NCBI GenBank assembly: GCA_045561055.1
Contig: JBJKYL010000010.1
Location: 186,001-250,000, forward strand
DNA: 64,000 nt
Source: SMWC01 sp045561055
GTDB lineage: Bacteria > Pseudomonadota > Gammaproteobacteria > Steroidobacterales > Rariloculaceae
Direction: 5' to 3'
The notes below the pieces were generated by a model. It saw nothing but the letters and a program-made list of their open reading frames with translations. It ran no database searches and was not told the origin of the DNA. Shown here piece after piece: positions 1 to 8,107 of this stretch (the stretch's first letter is position 1; each line of letters opens with the position of its first letter). Made by a program: the position numbers and the translations under genes.

Positions 1-1
1 G

Positions 2-91
2 CCGTTTGTTGCCATTCAGCTATTAGCGCTCATTCTGCTAGCGTTTTATCCAGCGCTTGCGACCTGGTTACCCTCGATTATCTATGGTTAG
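2..91 (+). CDS. TRAP transporter large permease (DctM), C-terminal end only
   Basis: The first 29 codons visible, in frame 2, end at TAG 89-91 and read as a hydrophobic helix (QLLALILLAFYPALATWLP) followed by SIIYG and stop. This is the characteristic C-terminal end of TRAP transporter large membrane subunits, which form the sodium-driven transport channel in the inner membrane. Everything upstream is outside the window, so the substrate cannot be judged. A TRAP solute-binding protein of the 2-oxoacid type lies about 10 kb away on the other strand, but nothing links the two directly. The assignment rests on the short tail alone. Confidence 0.7.
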   Translation, partial: PFVAIQLLALILLAFYPALATWLPSIIYG

Positions 92-403
92 TAATAGGCT
101 GTTTAGAATGGTAAAGAAGTATAGTTACCAATAGCCAACGTCAATCCACTGTTCGAACTTTTATCCGATCTCATTAAAGTGTGCTGCTTTTGTGGAACCG
201 GGTTTCTCATGTTGGTGTCGTTGGGAAGAGCGGTTCGATTAATACTGTAATGCCGGCAGGGATTACGCAGATCTTCTTTTACCGCTACATCAAAGATCGA
301 TGGCAAGTCTCTGCTGATTCTTGTTTTTTGCTAGATAAATGTTGGTTTCAACCGAATGTCTATACGAGGTGCGAGCATATTTCTTGCTACCTGGAGCAAA
401 ACG
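92..403. other. Intergenic stretch between two convergent genes
   Basis: 312 bases between the 3' ends of the TRAP permease and the glutaminyl cyclase. I see an inverted repeat TGGTAA (109-114) and TTACCA (125-130) with a 10-base loop. It sits 18 bases after the permease stop, where a terminator would be expected, but it has no T-run. Short reading frames here on both strands have no recognisable family signature and I do not call them. Confidence 0.4.
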
Positions 404-1279
404 CTAAGGAGGTCCGACCTCGATTTCGTAGAGCCACGGCCAATTCTTGCCCGTGACGAATAGCCTGTTGGTATCGGCATCGTATGCAATGCCGTTCAGG
501 ACATCCTCCGATACACGTAACGAACGCGGATAAAGGTTGGTTAAATCAATCCAGCCCAATACTGTACCTGTCTCCGGAGAGATACGTGCGAGCCTATCTT
601 GATACCAGAGGTTTGCCCAAATTTCGCCATTGATATACTCGAGTTCATTAATACCAGTTAAAGGCGTGCCTTCGTCATGAACTTGCACGCTCTTAATGAG
701 CTCGAAAGCATCCGGTTCATGAAACCGAATGGTTGCTGTCCCGTCACTGACTATCAGATGAATGCCGTCGTGTGTTAGTCCCCAACCTTGACCGTTATTC
801 CGCAGGGTACCGATGTGTGCGAGTCCATCACGTTCGTATATGAGCACGAGGTTGTTCTGCCAAGTGAGCTGGTAGACGCGATCGTCAAGTATGGTTATAC
901 CTTCGCCGAATAGGTGATCGCTCAGTGCCACCCGCTGTTCAACATGACCTGTTTCGAGCTCCACCCGTCTTAACGTCGATTGACCGTATTGTCCTGTCCC
1001 CTCATACATTTGGCCGCCGTCAATGATGAGGCCCTGTGTAAATGCTTCTGGATCATGAGGAAAGGTAGTAACGATCTCGAACGTCCAGATATCAGGTCCA
1101 GAATCGGGGCCTATTTGTGCCCATGTTGTCAGTAAGACTGCTGCCGCGATCAGTAGCGTGGCGATAGCGGCGCCCTTACGGTAATTAGTTACTATCAAGT
1201 TGCCTCGCAGTCGGCCGATTATCAGCTTGCGTAGCCTTTTAAGTACGAATTTATACCGGCTACTACTGTTATCAATCAC
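404..1279 (-). CDS. Glutaminyl-peptide cyclotransferase (glutamine cyclotransferase family)
   Basis: About 291 residues from a GTG start at 1279. After a basic N-terminus and one hydrophobic segment (about residues 37-53, signal anchor or signal peptide) comes a beta-propeller enzyme of the plant/bacterial glutaminyl cyclase type. Family landmarks seen are FPHDPEAFTQGL, GEGI, GQGWGLT, GINELEYI and LNGIAYD, in the usual order. The family cyclises N-terminal glutamine of exported peptides to pyroglutamate, in the periplasm or at the membrane. The only in-frame start before the hydrophobic segment other than the GTG is a TTG, so the true N-terminus is uncertain. It converges on the TRAP permease and faces away from the next aldo/keto reductase. 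Confidence 0.85.
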   Translation of the reverse strand: MIDNSSSRYKFVLKRLRKLIIGRLRGNLIVTNYRKGAAIATLLIAAAVLLTTWAQIGPDSGPDIWTFEIVTTFPHDPEAFTQGLIIDGGQMYEGTGQYGQSTLRRVELETGHVEQRVALSDHLFGEGITILDDRVYQLTWQNNLVLIYERDGLAHIGTLRNNGQGWGLTHDGIHLIVSDGTATIRFHEPDAFELIKSVQVHDEGTPLTGINELEYINGEIWANLWYQDRLARISPETGTVLGWIDLTNLYPRSLRVSEDVLNGIAYDADTNRLFVTGKNWPWLYEIEVGPP

Positions 1280-1446
1280 ATTATCGATTTTTCGACGGCC
1301 CTGATTCCCTAGTTTAGATTAATCCAGGCTAATGTAGTGAGAAAGGCCGGGTATCAATGAATATCTGGAAAAGATATAGAATTATTGACCAAAGTAAGAC
1401 AGTTTCGTTAGGGTAGTCGTCTGTTTTTCTGGTTAGGACACTGAAA

Positions 1447-2406
1447 ATGATAACTAGACGCGAATTGCTTAAGGACTATGCTGCTGCGGGTACTGCGCTG
1501 GCGTTATTGCCGGGGCTGCTACAGGCTCAGTCTAGCGGTGAAATTATTAAGCGCGCAATTCCTTCTTCCGGCGAGGGAATCCCAATGATCGGGCTAGGTA
1601 GTTCCGCTACCTTTGGATCATTGGCACAGAGTGAGGATGCGACGGCTTTGCGCGAGGTGTTGCGCGCCCTATTGAATAACGGCGGTACCGTTTTTGATAC
1701 TGCGCCGAGTTACGGTCGTGGAACTGCGGAACAGGTTGCGGGGGATTTTGTCAATGAGCTCGAACTTCAAGAACAAGTTTTTTGGGCGACTAAGGTCAAC
1801 GTTGTACCACGGCGGAGTAACGATCCGGCTGATCCTGCAGCCGCTATGGCGCAGATAGAACGTTCCTTCGCGATCATCAACAAGCCCATCATCGACCTAA
1901 TTCAGGTTCATCAACTTGGTGACGTACCTACACAACTCGGCATTCTTAAGGACCTTAAGGCTGAAGGCCGCGTGCGCTATATTGGTGTGACGTGGACAGG
2001 CTCTGGTCGTTATCCAGATCTCGCACAGGTCATGCGTGATGAGCCATTAGATTTTATCGGAATCGAATATGCTATTGATAATCGGGAAGCTGCGGACACT
2101 ATAATACCGCTTGCAGCAGACCTGGGTATTGCAGTTATGGTCTATATGCCATTCGGTCGGAGTCGTCTCTGGAGTCGAGTTGCTGGGCAGGATTTACCGG
2201 ACTGGGCAGAGGAAATCGACGCTAGTACCTGGGCGCAATTTTTCCTGAAGTACATCGCCGCCAATCCTGCGGTTACCGTAATTACGCCGAGTACGAGTAA
2301 GCCTGCGAACATGATTGATAACCTCGGTGGCGCGATAGGCCGGCTCCCGGATAGCGCGATGCTGCGGCGTATGGCTGCTCATATCGACCAACTACCATCG
2401 GCCTAG
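1447..2406 (+). CDS. Exported aldo/keto reductase with Tat-like signal
   Basis: 319 residues. The N-terminus (TRRELLKDY then a hydrophobic stretch ending LLQAQ) looks like a twin-arginine signal, implying export of a folded, possibly cofactor-loaded enzyme. The mature part begins with IPSSGEGIPMIGLGSS and follows the aldo/keto reductase barrel: FDTAPSYGRG with the conserved Asp and Tyr, WATKVN with Lys, IDLIQVHQLG with His, GRVRYIGVT, and a C-terminal VTVITPSTSKPANM that corresponds to the NADP-binding end. A Tat-exported aldo/keto reductase raises the question of where its cofactor comes from. A paralogue with the same leader organisation lies at 54789-55712. Substrate unknown. Confidence 0.85.
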   Translation: MITRRELLKDYAAAGTALALLPGLLQAQSSGEIIKRAIPSSGEGIPMIGLGSSATFGSLAQSEDATALREVLRALLNNGGTVFDTAPSYGRGTAEQVAGDFVNELELQEQVFWATKVNVVPRRSNDPADPAAAMAQIERSFAIINKPIIDLIQVHQLGDVPTQLGILKDLKAEGRVRYIGVTWTGSGRYPDLAQVMRDEPLDFIGIEYAIDNREAADTIIPLAADLGIAVMVYMPFGRSRLWSRVAGQDLPDWAEEIDASTWAQFFLKYIAANPAVTVITPSTSKPANMIDNLGGAIGRLPDSAMLRRMAAHIDQLPSA

Positions 2407-2663
2407 CAGGCGAGAGCGCAGCCGGAGTTTGACAGAAGGCCGTGCGTGTCTAGATCGTTGGTGGGCGTGTAGTGCTTGATCTGAGCGTTCTGGTAAGGCG
2501 TGGTTTCAACTAGCCTTTTCTAGGGTATTATCTTCGTAAAGATGCCCCCTTGGGTCTAGCGCTGGTGGGGCGTGTATGCTTTCAGCGAGCGTGTTGCGGG
2601 GGTGATTGCTATTTACCACCATGCGCGCTCGCCTTATCTAAGAAAAACTGTCAGGAGATTGAA

Positions 2664-3347
2664 ATGAAGGGCTTTACAATCACTACAATAGTTTTCTCGT
2701 GTCTTGCGCTCACTGCATGCCAGAATGCAGACGATTCCGCACCTATGGCTGGGCCGCTTGAGCCGGCGCCGCCTGTTGCGGACGCTGTTCCCCAGCCGAA
2801 TGTTCCTCAAACCACCACCCAGGCATCGCTCCTCAGCGACCCTGAGTGGGCCATCCTATTTGCCGGTCATGACCTTACCAGCTTCAATCCACTCGGTGAC
2901 GCGCAATGGAATATCATCGATGACTACGTAGAAGCGGATGGTTATGTGGGTAGTTGGTTGGTTAGCAGGGGAGGTTATCGTGATTTCCGCTTACGCGTTG
3001 AGTTTTGGCCCGGTCCAGATTCCAATAGCGGTATCTTCATCCGGTGCGAAGATCCAGCCGCGATTACTGCGAATAGTTGCTACGAGATTAATATTTATGA
3101 CACGAATGAGAATCCAGATAATCGAACCGGTTCGATTGTAAATCATGTCCCCCCTGCGGTGACGACGGAGGCGAACGAGCAGTGGAATACCTATGACATC
3201 GTCGCCGAAGGTTCTCGTATTATAGTGACGCTGAATGGTACGGTGACCGCGGATATTGAGGATGATAGCCATCCCTATGGCCCGTTTGCCCTTCAGAATA
3301 ATGGCGGTCTGATACGCTTCCGTAACCTTCAGTTGCAGCCGTTATAG
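2664..3347 (+). CDS. DUF1080 (3-keto-disaccharide hydrolase-like) lipoprotein
   Basis: 227 residues starting at ATG 2664, chosen because AGGAG lies seven bases upstream and because it gives a signal peptide with a lipobox (LTAC at residues 16-19). A Pro/Ala-rich linker precedes a jelly-roll domain of the DUF1080 type: WAILFAGHDLTSF at the start, SWLVSRGGYRDFRLRVEF, SNSGIFIRCED, EINIYDTNE, NEQWNTYDIVAEGSRIIVTLNG and a final GGLIRFRNLQLQPL. Members of this family act on 3-keto-glycosides or simply bind sugar ligands at the cell surface. The exported neighbours upstream and downstream on the same strand suggest a periplasmic or envelope role. The exact substrate is not predictable. Confidence 0.85.
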   Translation: MKGFTITTIVFSCLALTACQNADDSAPMAGPLEPAPPVADAVPQPNVPQTTTQASLLSDPEWAILFAGHDLTSFNPLGDAQWNIIDDYVEADGYVGSWLVSRGGYRDFRLRVEFWPGPDSNSGIFIRCEDPAAITANSCYEINIYDTNENPDNRTGSIVNHVPPAVTTEANEQWNTYDIVAEGSRIIVTLNGTVTADIEDDSHPYGPFALQNNGGLIRFRNLQLQPL

Positions 3348-3374
3348 CGCATTAGAGCAGGATGCGAAGGGTTG

Positions 3375-4145
3375 ATGAGATTGGACCGACGACAATCAGT
3401 AAAAATCGTATTCGTTGTTATCGGTCTGATTCTCACGTCTTTTTACCTACCGGAGATCCAGGCTCAGCGTTACCGGCAGTATTACGAGCCTCAGCCTAAC
3501 GGCCCGATTGATTCGGAGTTTTTTTTCGTTAGGCTTCAATACTCGAGCTCAACACGCTCCCGCGGTGGCGGTGCCTGGCTTACGGATTGGCCCGATGCCG
3601 AGATGCATTTGCTTCCCGGAATTGACCGTCTGACGCGCGTTGCGACCGGGCCAGCTGGCAGAATTGTAAATCTGCGAAGCGATGAACTCATGGACTACCC
3701 ATGGCTTTATGCGGTTGAAGTTGGACAGTGGTACCTCAACGATATGGAAGCGGCGCGGTTACGTGAATACTTGGATCGCGGAGGTTTCCTCATGGTGGAT
3801 GACTTCTGGGGGGCCCGTGAGTGGTCAATATTCACGGAATCGATGATGAAGGTGTTCCCGGATCGGCCGGTCGTAGAGCTCGGGGAGGAGCATCCTCTGT
3901 TACACGTTCTTTACGATCTCGATCAGCGGACCCAGATTCCAGGTCGTGGAGGGAATCGCTACAACACTACTCCACATTGGCGTGGGATTTTTGATGAAGA
4001 GGATAGGCTTCTAGTTGCAATCAACTTTAACATGGATATGGGCGATGCATGGGAACATGCAGACGATCCATGGTATCCAGAACCCATGACGGCGCTGGCC
4101 TACCGGTTTGCGGTTAACTACGTTATCTATTCAATGACCCATTAA
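3375..4145 (+). CDS. DUF4159 domain protein, exported
   Basis: 256 residues from ATG 3375. A TTG at 3372 is also in frame, but the AAGG at 3366 suits the ATG. A signal peptide ends near IQAQ. The rest matches DUF4159: FFFVRLQYSS, WLTDWPDAEMHLL, LYAVEVGQWYLND, LREYLDRGGFLMVDDFWG, HPLLHVLYDL and a tail with NFNMDMGDAWE. In many bacteria DUF4159 proteins occur beside MoxR/DUF58-type genes, none of which is present here. The fold resembles a glutamine-amidotransferase-like beta/alpha sandwich. Function unknown. It probably follows the DUF1080 lipoprotein in one transcript (27-base gap). Confidence 0.8.
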   Translation: MRLDRRQSVKIVFVVIGLILTSFYLPEIQAQRYRQYYEPQPNGPIDSEFFFVRLQYSSSTRSRGGGAWLTDWPDAEMHLLPGIDRLTRVATGPAGRIVNLRSDELMDYPWLYAVEVGQWYLNDMEAARLREYLDRGGFLMVDDFWGAREWSIFTESMMKVFPDRPVVELGEEHPLLHVLYDLDQRTQIPGRGGNRYNTTPHWRGIFDEEDRLLVAINFNMDMGDAWEHADDPWYPEPMTALAYRFAVNYVIYSMTH

Positions 4146-4209
4146 AAAAACACCGGTGAGTTTGATATCTATCTGCTTTGTTAGTAGTAGATTCTGTAAA
4201 AGCCTAAAC

Positions 4210-4485
4210 TTAACGGTTTTTGTTTGGGTCTTCGCTGCCTTTATCCTCGACGTGCCAGGCTAAAAAGCCGAACACGAAAAGGACAATGACCGCGCCAACT
4301 AAGGGTGCTGCTGGCAGCCAGACAGGTATTTCCTGGATCGTCTCGAACGGGCCAATAAACTGCGCTAAAAGACCGCCTAATCCTAGGCCAATCAGAATGC
4401 CATAAGCAATTTTTGTCTGGCAGTACCATGCGAAACTCAACAAGGCTAGTAGTACTACTAATTCCGCGAACCCAAAGATCATCAT
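4210..4485 (-). CDS. Small two- or three-helix membrane protein at the end of the oxidase operon
   Basis: 91 residues, starting at either of two adjacent ATGs (4485 or 4482). Hydrophobic segments lie at about residues 4-20, 25-45 and 57-78, followed by a charged tail (HVEDKGSEDPNKNR). It is read in the same direction as the oxidase genes and begins 51 bases after the subunit IV stop, so it is probably the last gene of that operon. I do not recognise a family. Position and size suggest an accessory subunit or assembly factor of the oxidase, which is inference only. Confidence 0.6.
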   Translation of the reverse strand: MMIFGFAELVVLLALLSFAWYCQTKIAYGILIGLGLGGLLAQFIGPFETIQEIPVWLPAAPLVGAVIVLFVFGFLAWHVEDKGSEDPNKNR

Positions 4486-4536
4486 ATTTTCCTAAACTAT
4501 CCGTGTATTAGAACCAGACAAGCTCTGTGTCTGCAG

Positions 4537-4884
4537 TTAGTGATGCCTCACTAACTCGGTTGTGTCCGCTCCGAAGAAATTTAAACGAGTGAGAACTGTA
4601 TAGTCGGCTTCTAGCGCCATAACGCCAATGAGCACGAGCAACAACATCGGGGGGGCGATAATCGCGCAAATCAGCGCCATTCTCTCCCACATCATATGCA
4701 TGAAGACTGCCATGATGAAGCCCGCCTTCAAAAACATAAACAGAAGAATCAAGCCCCATCGTAGGTAGCCCTCCAGGCTGATGTAGTCGACCATGTACGA
4801 GAGTCCACTGAGGATGAATAGGAATGCCCAAACCCAGAAATAAATCGCAAGCGGGTGTTGTTGGTGTGTGTTGTCCTGAGCCAT
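4537..4884 (-). CDS. ctaF: Cytochrome c oxidase subunit IV, prokaryotic type
   Basis: 115 residues with three membrane helices (about 13-31, 41-64 and 71-92) and the family pattern KAGFIMAVFMHMMWER in the middle, typical of the small subunit IV of caa3 oxidases (COX4_pro family). It begins 9 bases after subunit III and belongs to the same operon. The subunit is thought to stabilise the oxidase in the inner membrane and has no redox centre. A longer reading frame on the same strand in another frame (4508-5125) overlaps it but shows no family features. Confidence 0.85.
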   Translation of the reverse strand: MAQDNTHQQHPLAIYFWVWAFLFILSGLSYMVDYISLEGYLRWGLILLFMFLKAGFIMAVFMHMMWERMALICAIIAPPMLLLVLIGVMALEADYTVLTRLNFFGADTTELVRHH

Positions 4885-4893
4885 GGTGAGCCT

Positions 4894-5577
4894 TCACCAG
4901 AGGTAGAAGAATGCGAAGATGAAAACCCATACCAGGTCGACAAAATGCCAGTATAGACCTGTGATCTCTACGATTTCGTAGCCTCGTTCCTCGTAGTCGC
5001 CGCGGAGCACTTTCATGGCGACCGTAACGAGATAAATAACGCCGATAGATACATGCGCCCCATGAAATCCTGTAATCATAAAAAACACCGCACCAAACTG
5101 CGGTGCACCTACAGGATTCGACCAAGGCTTAACACCTTCATCGACGATTAATTTGGTCCACTCGAAGGCCTGCATAGCGACAAACAATGCACCGAACGCG
5201 GCCGTAATCAACATCAATGATGCGGTCTTCGCACGATCACCGCGATAGCCCATATTTACGGCCATTGCCATCGTGCCGCTACTCGTGATCAGGACAAAGG
5301 TCATGATGGCAATCAGAATCAGCGGGATTGGGTCGCCTCCGAACGAGAGGGCGAAGACTTCGCTGGGATTCGGCCATGGGACCCGGGTCGACGCACGGAC
5401 ATTCATATACCCGGTAAGGAAACACGCAAAGATAAACGTATCACTGAGGAGAAAGATCCACATCATGGCCTTGCCCCACGGAACGTGAAACGTTTGCTTG
5501 TCTTCGGCCCAGTCGCTAGCTATGTCGCTAAAACTGGATTCGTGCTGGATTCGTGCTGCAGTCGCTTCGTGTGCCAT
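4894..5577 (-). CDS. ctaE: Cytochrome c oxidase subunit III (second of two)
   Basis: 227 residues with five to seven predicted membrane helices. It begins with a soluble segment (HVPWGKAMMWIFLLSDTFIFACFLTGYMNVR), then shows subunit III landmarks: FQWT-like MQAFEWTKLI, FFMITGFHGAHVSIGVIYL and GLYWHFVDLVWVFIFAFFYLW at the end. Subunit III binds no metal but protects the proton pathway of subunit I and binds lipid. A second, more divergent subunit III homologue lies directly upstream (5594-6271), so the complex may contain both. Gap to that gene is 16 bases. Confidence 0.9.
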   Translation of the reverse strand: MAHEATAARIQHESSFSDIASDWAEDKQTFHVPWGKAMMWIFLLSDTFIFACFLTGYMNVRASTRVPWPNPSEVFALSFGGDPIPLILIAIMTFVLITSSGTMAMAVNMGYRGDRAKTASLMLITAAFGALFVAMQAFEWTKLIVDEGVKPWSNPVGAPQFGAVFFMITGFHGAHVSIGVIYLVTVAMKVLRGDYEERGYEIVEITGLYWHFVDLVWVFIFAFFYLW

Positions 5578-5593
5578 TTGATCTCAAATCCAT

Positions 5594-6271
5594 TTAAGTA
5601 GAAGAGAGTAGATAGAAGAGCACCAGCCACAAGATAAATAGGAAATGCCAATAAACTGAACATAACTGTATGCTCAAGCGAACCCCCTCGCTTTGAGCTA
5701 CATTGAGAGAGCCAAGTTTGTTCCAGATCCGATAGATTGTTCTTGCCCAAACCCATAGCCCACCGAGAAGGTGTAATCCGTGCAGGCCGGTCAACAGATA
5801 GAAAAAAGTATTTGCTGGGTTCGTCGCTAGAAAGTAACCAGAGGAGTTCAGTTGTTCCCAGACAAATAACTGACCGAGCACAAACAATATCGTGAAGATT
5901 CCACCGGCCGAGAGATTTATTTTTACCCCGGCAAAATTATCGCGCATTACTGCACTACGAGCGCGCTGTAATGCGACACTACCCAATAAGAGAAATATAG
6001 TGTTTATCCATAGCAACTGTGGAACTGGTACGGGGCGCCAGTCAGCACTGCTAGAGCGCCCCGTATAAATGACCATAAACAGGGCGAAAAAACTTGTTAC
6101 CACTGCGAGAAATACCCATAGACCAACTCGCTTGGCGGGAACCCCAATAGCGCCGTCGCGATTGTCGATTAGCCCTTTTTCAATCCAGGGTTTCGTCCTG
6201 AGTCGGCGCATAAGGAAGAACCACAAGATAATGGACCCCCCCAATGCAATGAACAGTACTGGGATATTCAT
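5594..6271 (-). CDS. Cytochrome c oxidase subunit III-like protein (first of two)
   Basis: 225 residues. One N-terminal helix (about 3-20) and a basic loop precede a five-helix core ending with the subunit III signatures FFYLLTGLHGLHLLGGLWVWA and VYWHFLFILWLVLFYLL. Its ATG overlaps the ctaD stop (ATGA, 6268-6271), which implies translational coupling to subunit I. It shares the HGLHxxGG and YWHF motifs with the other subunit III gene but little else, so the pair are distant paralogues rather than a recent duplication. Paired subunit III genes occur in some caa3-type oxidase clusters. Whether both assemble into one enzyme is unknown. Confidence 0.85.
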   Translation of the reverse strand: MNIPVLFIALGGSIILWFFLMRRLRTKPWIEKGLIDNRDGAIGVPAKRVGLWVFLAVVTSFFALFMVIYTGRSSSADWRPVPVPQLLWINTIFLLLGSVALQRARSAVMRDNFAGVKINLSAGGIFTILFVLGQLFVWEQLNSSGYFLATNPANTFFYLLTGLHGLHLLGGLWVWARTIYRIWNKLGSLNVAQSEGVRLSIQLCSVYWHFLFILWLVLFYLLSST

Positions 6272-8034
6272 TGGCCCCCGGCCGTATGGTTACGATCGTT
6301 TATGCCCTTATGAGGGGGCTCGGTTTGCGGAATGAAATCCTGCTCTTCGCCGGGAACGTTATAGTCATATGCCCAGCGGTGTACTTCGGGGAGTTTCCCG
6401 CGCCAGTTACCATGTACGGGTGGGGTATCAGGAGTCTGCCATTCTAGCGTCGTAGCACCCCAAGGGTTGCTGTCAGCTTTTTCGCCTCGGAAGAAACTCC
6501 ATACTATATTGATAAGGAAGATTGCCTGCGTTCCAGCGACTACTATAGCCGCAATGGTGATACCGGCATTGGCTGCTTGTACGGACTCGGGCATGAATTC
6601 GGTAATGCCGTTCGCATAGTAACGCCGTGGTACGCCGAGGAAGCCGAGGTAGTGCATCGGGAGATAGATTGAATAGGTACCAAATAGCGTCAGCCAGAAA
6701 TGCCATTTGCCAAGTGTTTCGTTGGACATCCGACCGGTCATTTTCGGATACCAATGATAGATGGCCGCGAACAGAGCGAGCACAGGTGAGACACCCATCA
6801 CCATGTGGAAGTGTCCGACTACAAAATACGTGTCGGACAGAGGTAGGTCGATGGTGACGTTACCGAGAAACAGCCCGGTTAGTCCACCGTGCGTGAACGT
6901 GAAGATGAAACCAACCGTGAACAACATCGGCACCGTTAGCCGTATATCACCGCGCCATAATGTCAATATCCAGTTATAGACTTTTAGTGCGGTTGGTACG
7001 GCGATAATCAGTGTCGTTGTAGCGAAAAAGAAACCGAAGTATGGATTCATTCCGCTGACATACATGTGGTGTGCCCAAACGACAAAACTAAGTGCGCCTA
7101 TTGCGATGATAGCCCAGACCATCATGCGATAACCGAAGATGCTTTTTCGGGCGTGGGTAGCAAGCACGTCAGAGACAATACCGAAAGCGGGCAGCGCGAC
7201 GATGTATACCTCGGGGTGGCCGAAAAACCAGAAAAGATGTTGGAACAGAATCGGGCTCCCGCCTGAGTATTCTGACTCAACTCCCATCGTCAGCATCGAT
7301 GGCATGAAAAAGCTTGTGCCGATTAGTCGATCAAGTAATAGCATGATTGCGCTGACGAGTAGTGCTGGGAAAGCCAGTAGACCGAGGATTGTGGCAACGA
7401 ATATTCCCCACACTGATAAGGGCATTCGCATCAGTGTCATGCCGCGACAGCGTGCCTGTAGCACCGTCGTGACGTAATTAAGGCCTCCCATCGTGAAGGC
7501 GACGATGAACAATATGAGAGACACGAGCATGACGACAATTCCGCCGCCACTACCAGGAGTTCCTTGGGATATTACCTGCGGTGGATAAAGGGTCCAGCCG
7601 GCGCCAGTCGGCCCGTCGGGAACGAAGAAGCTCGTTAGCAGCACCAGTACCGAAAGCAGGTATACCCAATAGCTGAGCATATTCATATATGGGAAAACCA
7701 TGTCGCGGGACCCGCACATTAACGGAATGAGATAGTTACCGAAGCCCCCGAGGAACAGGGCTGTGAGCATATAGATAATCATAATCATGCCGTGCAGGGT
7801 CATGTATTGGTAGTACTCCTCCGGAGTAATAAAAGTAAATGTTTCCGGAAAGCCGAGTTGAAGTCTCATTAGGACAGAGAGTCCCATCGCTAGCAGGCCG
7901 ACGCTGATCGCAGTCAAGCCGTACTGGATGGCGATGACCTTGTGGTCCTGGCTCCAGATATATTTGGTGATAAATGTCTGCGGATCGTGCGGATGTTGTT
8001 CATTATCTCGATCGGCTATTGCAACATATCCCAT
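6268..8034 (-). CDS. ctaD: Cytochrome c oxidase subunit I (aa3 catalytic subunit)
   Basis: 588 residues, twelve-helix heme-copper oxidase core that reduces oxygen and pumps protons. Ligands visible are H81 and H410 for heme a, H408 for heme a3, and H273, H322, H323 for CuB. Y277 is placed for the His-Tyr cross-link. E275 in GHPEVY, D111 in the SRDMVFP loop (D-pathway entry), and T348/K351 in AVPTALK (K-pathway) mark it as the A1 type. The C-terminal extension is soluble. It lies 73 bases after subunit II and overlaps the next gene by 4 bases. No heme a synthesis or oxidase assembly gene (ctaA, ctaB, ctaG) is visible in the window. Confidence 0.97.
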   Translation of the reverse strand: MGYVAIADRDNEQHPHDPQTFITKYIWSQDHKVIAIQYGLTAISVGLLAMGLSVLMRLQLGFPETFTFITPEEYYQYMTLHGMIMIIYMLTALFLGGFGNYLIPLMCGSRDMVFPYMNMLSYWVYLLSVLVLLTSFFVPDGPTGAGWTLYPPQVISQGTPGSGGGIVVMLVSLILFIVAFTMGGLNYVTTVLQARCRGMTLMRMPLSVWGIFVATILGLLAFPALLVSAIMLLLDRLIGTSFFMPSMLTMGVESEYSGGSPILFQHLFWFFGHPEVYIVALPAFGIVSDVLATHARKSIFGYRMMVWAIIAIGALSFVVWAHHMYVSGMNPYFGFFFATTTLIIAVPTALKVYNWILTLWRGDIRLTVPMLFTVGFIFTFTHGGLTGLFLGNVTIDLPLSDTYFVVGHFHMVMGVSPVLALFAAIYHWYPKMTGRMSNETLGKWHFWLTLFGTYSIYLPMHYLGFLGVPRRYYANGITEFMPESVQAANAGITIAAIVVAGTQAIFLINIVWSFFRGEKADSNPWGATTLEWQTPDTPPVHGNWRGKLPEVHRWAYDYNVPGEEQDFIPQTEPPHKGINDRNHTAGGQ

Positions 8035-8107
8035 TAGTGCTTGCTCCCCTGTTTGCTCTCGGGACGTTGGTATCGCTTATGATTCATATGAGTCTTTGTG
8101 ACACCGA

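Noticed and set aside
4508..5125. 205-codon minus-strand frame overlapping oxidase subunits III and IV
   Set aside because: Alternative frame of two well-recognised genes, with no domain of its own.
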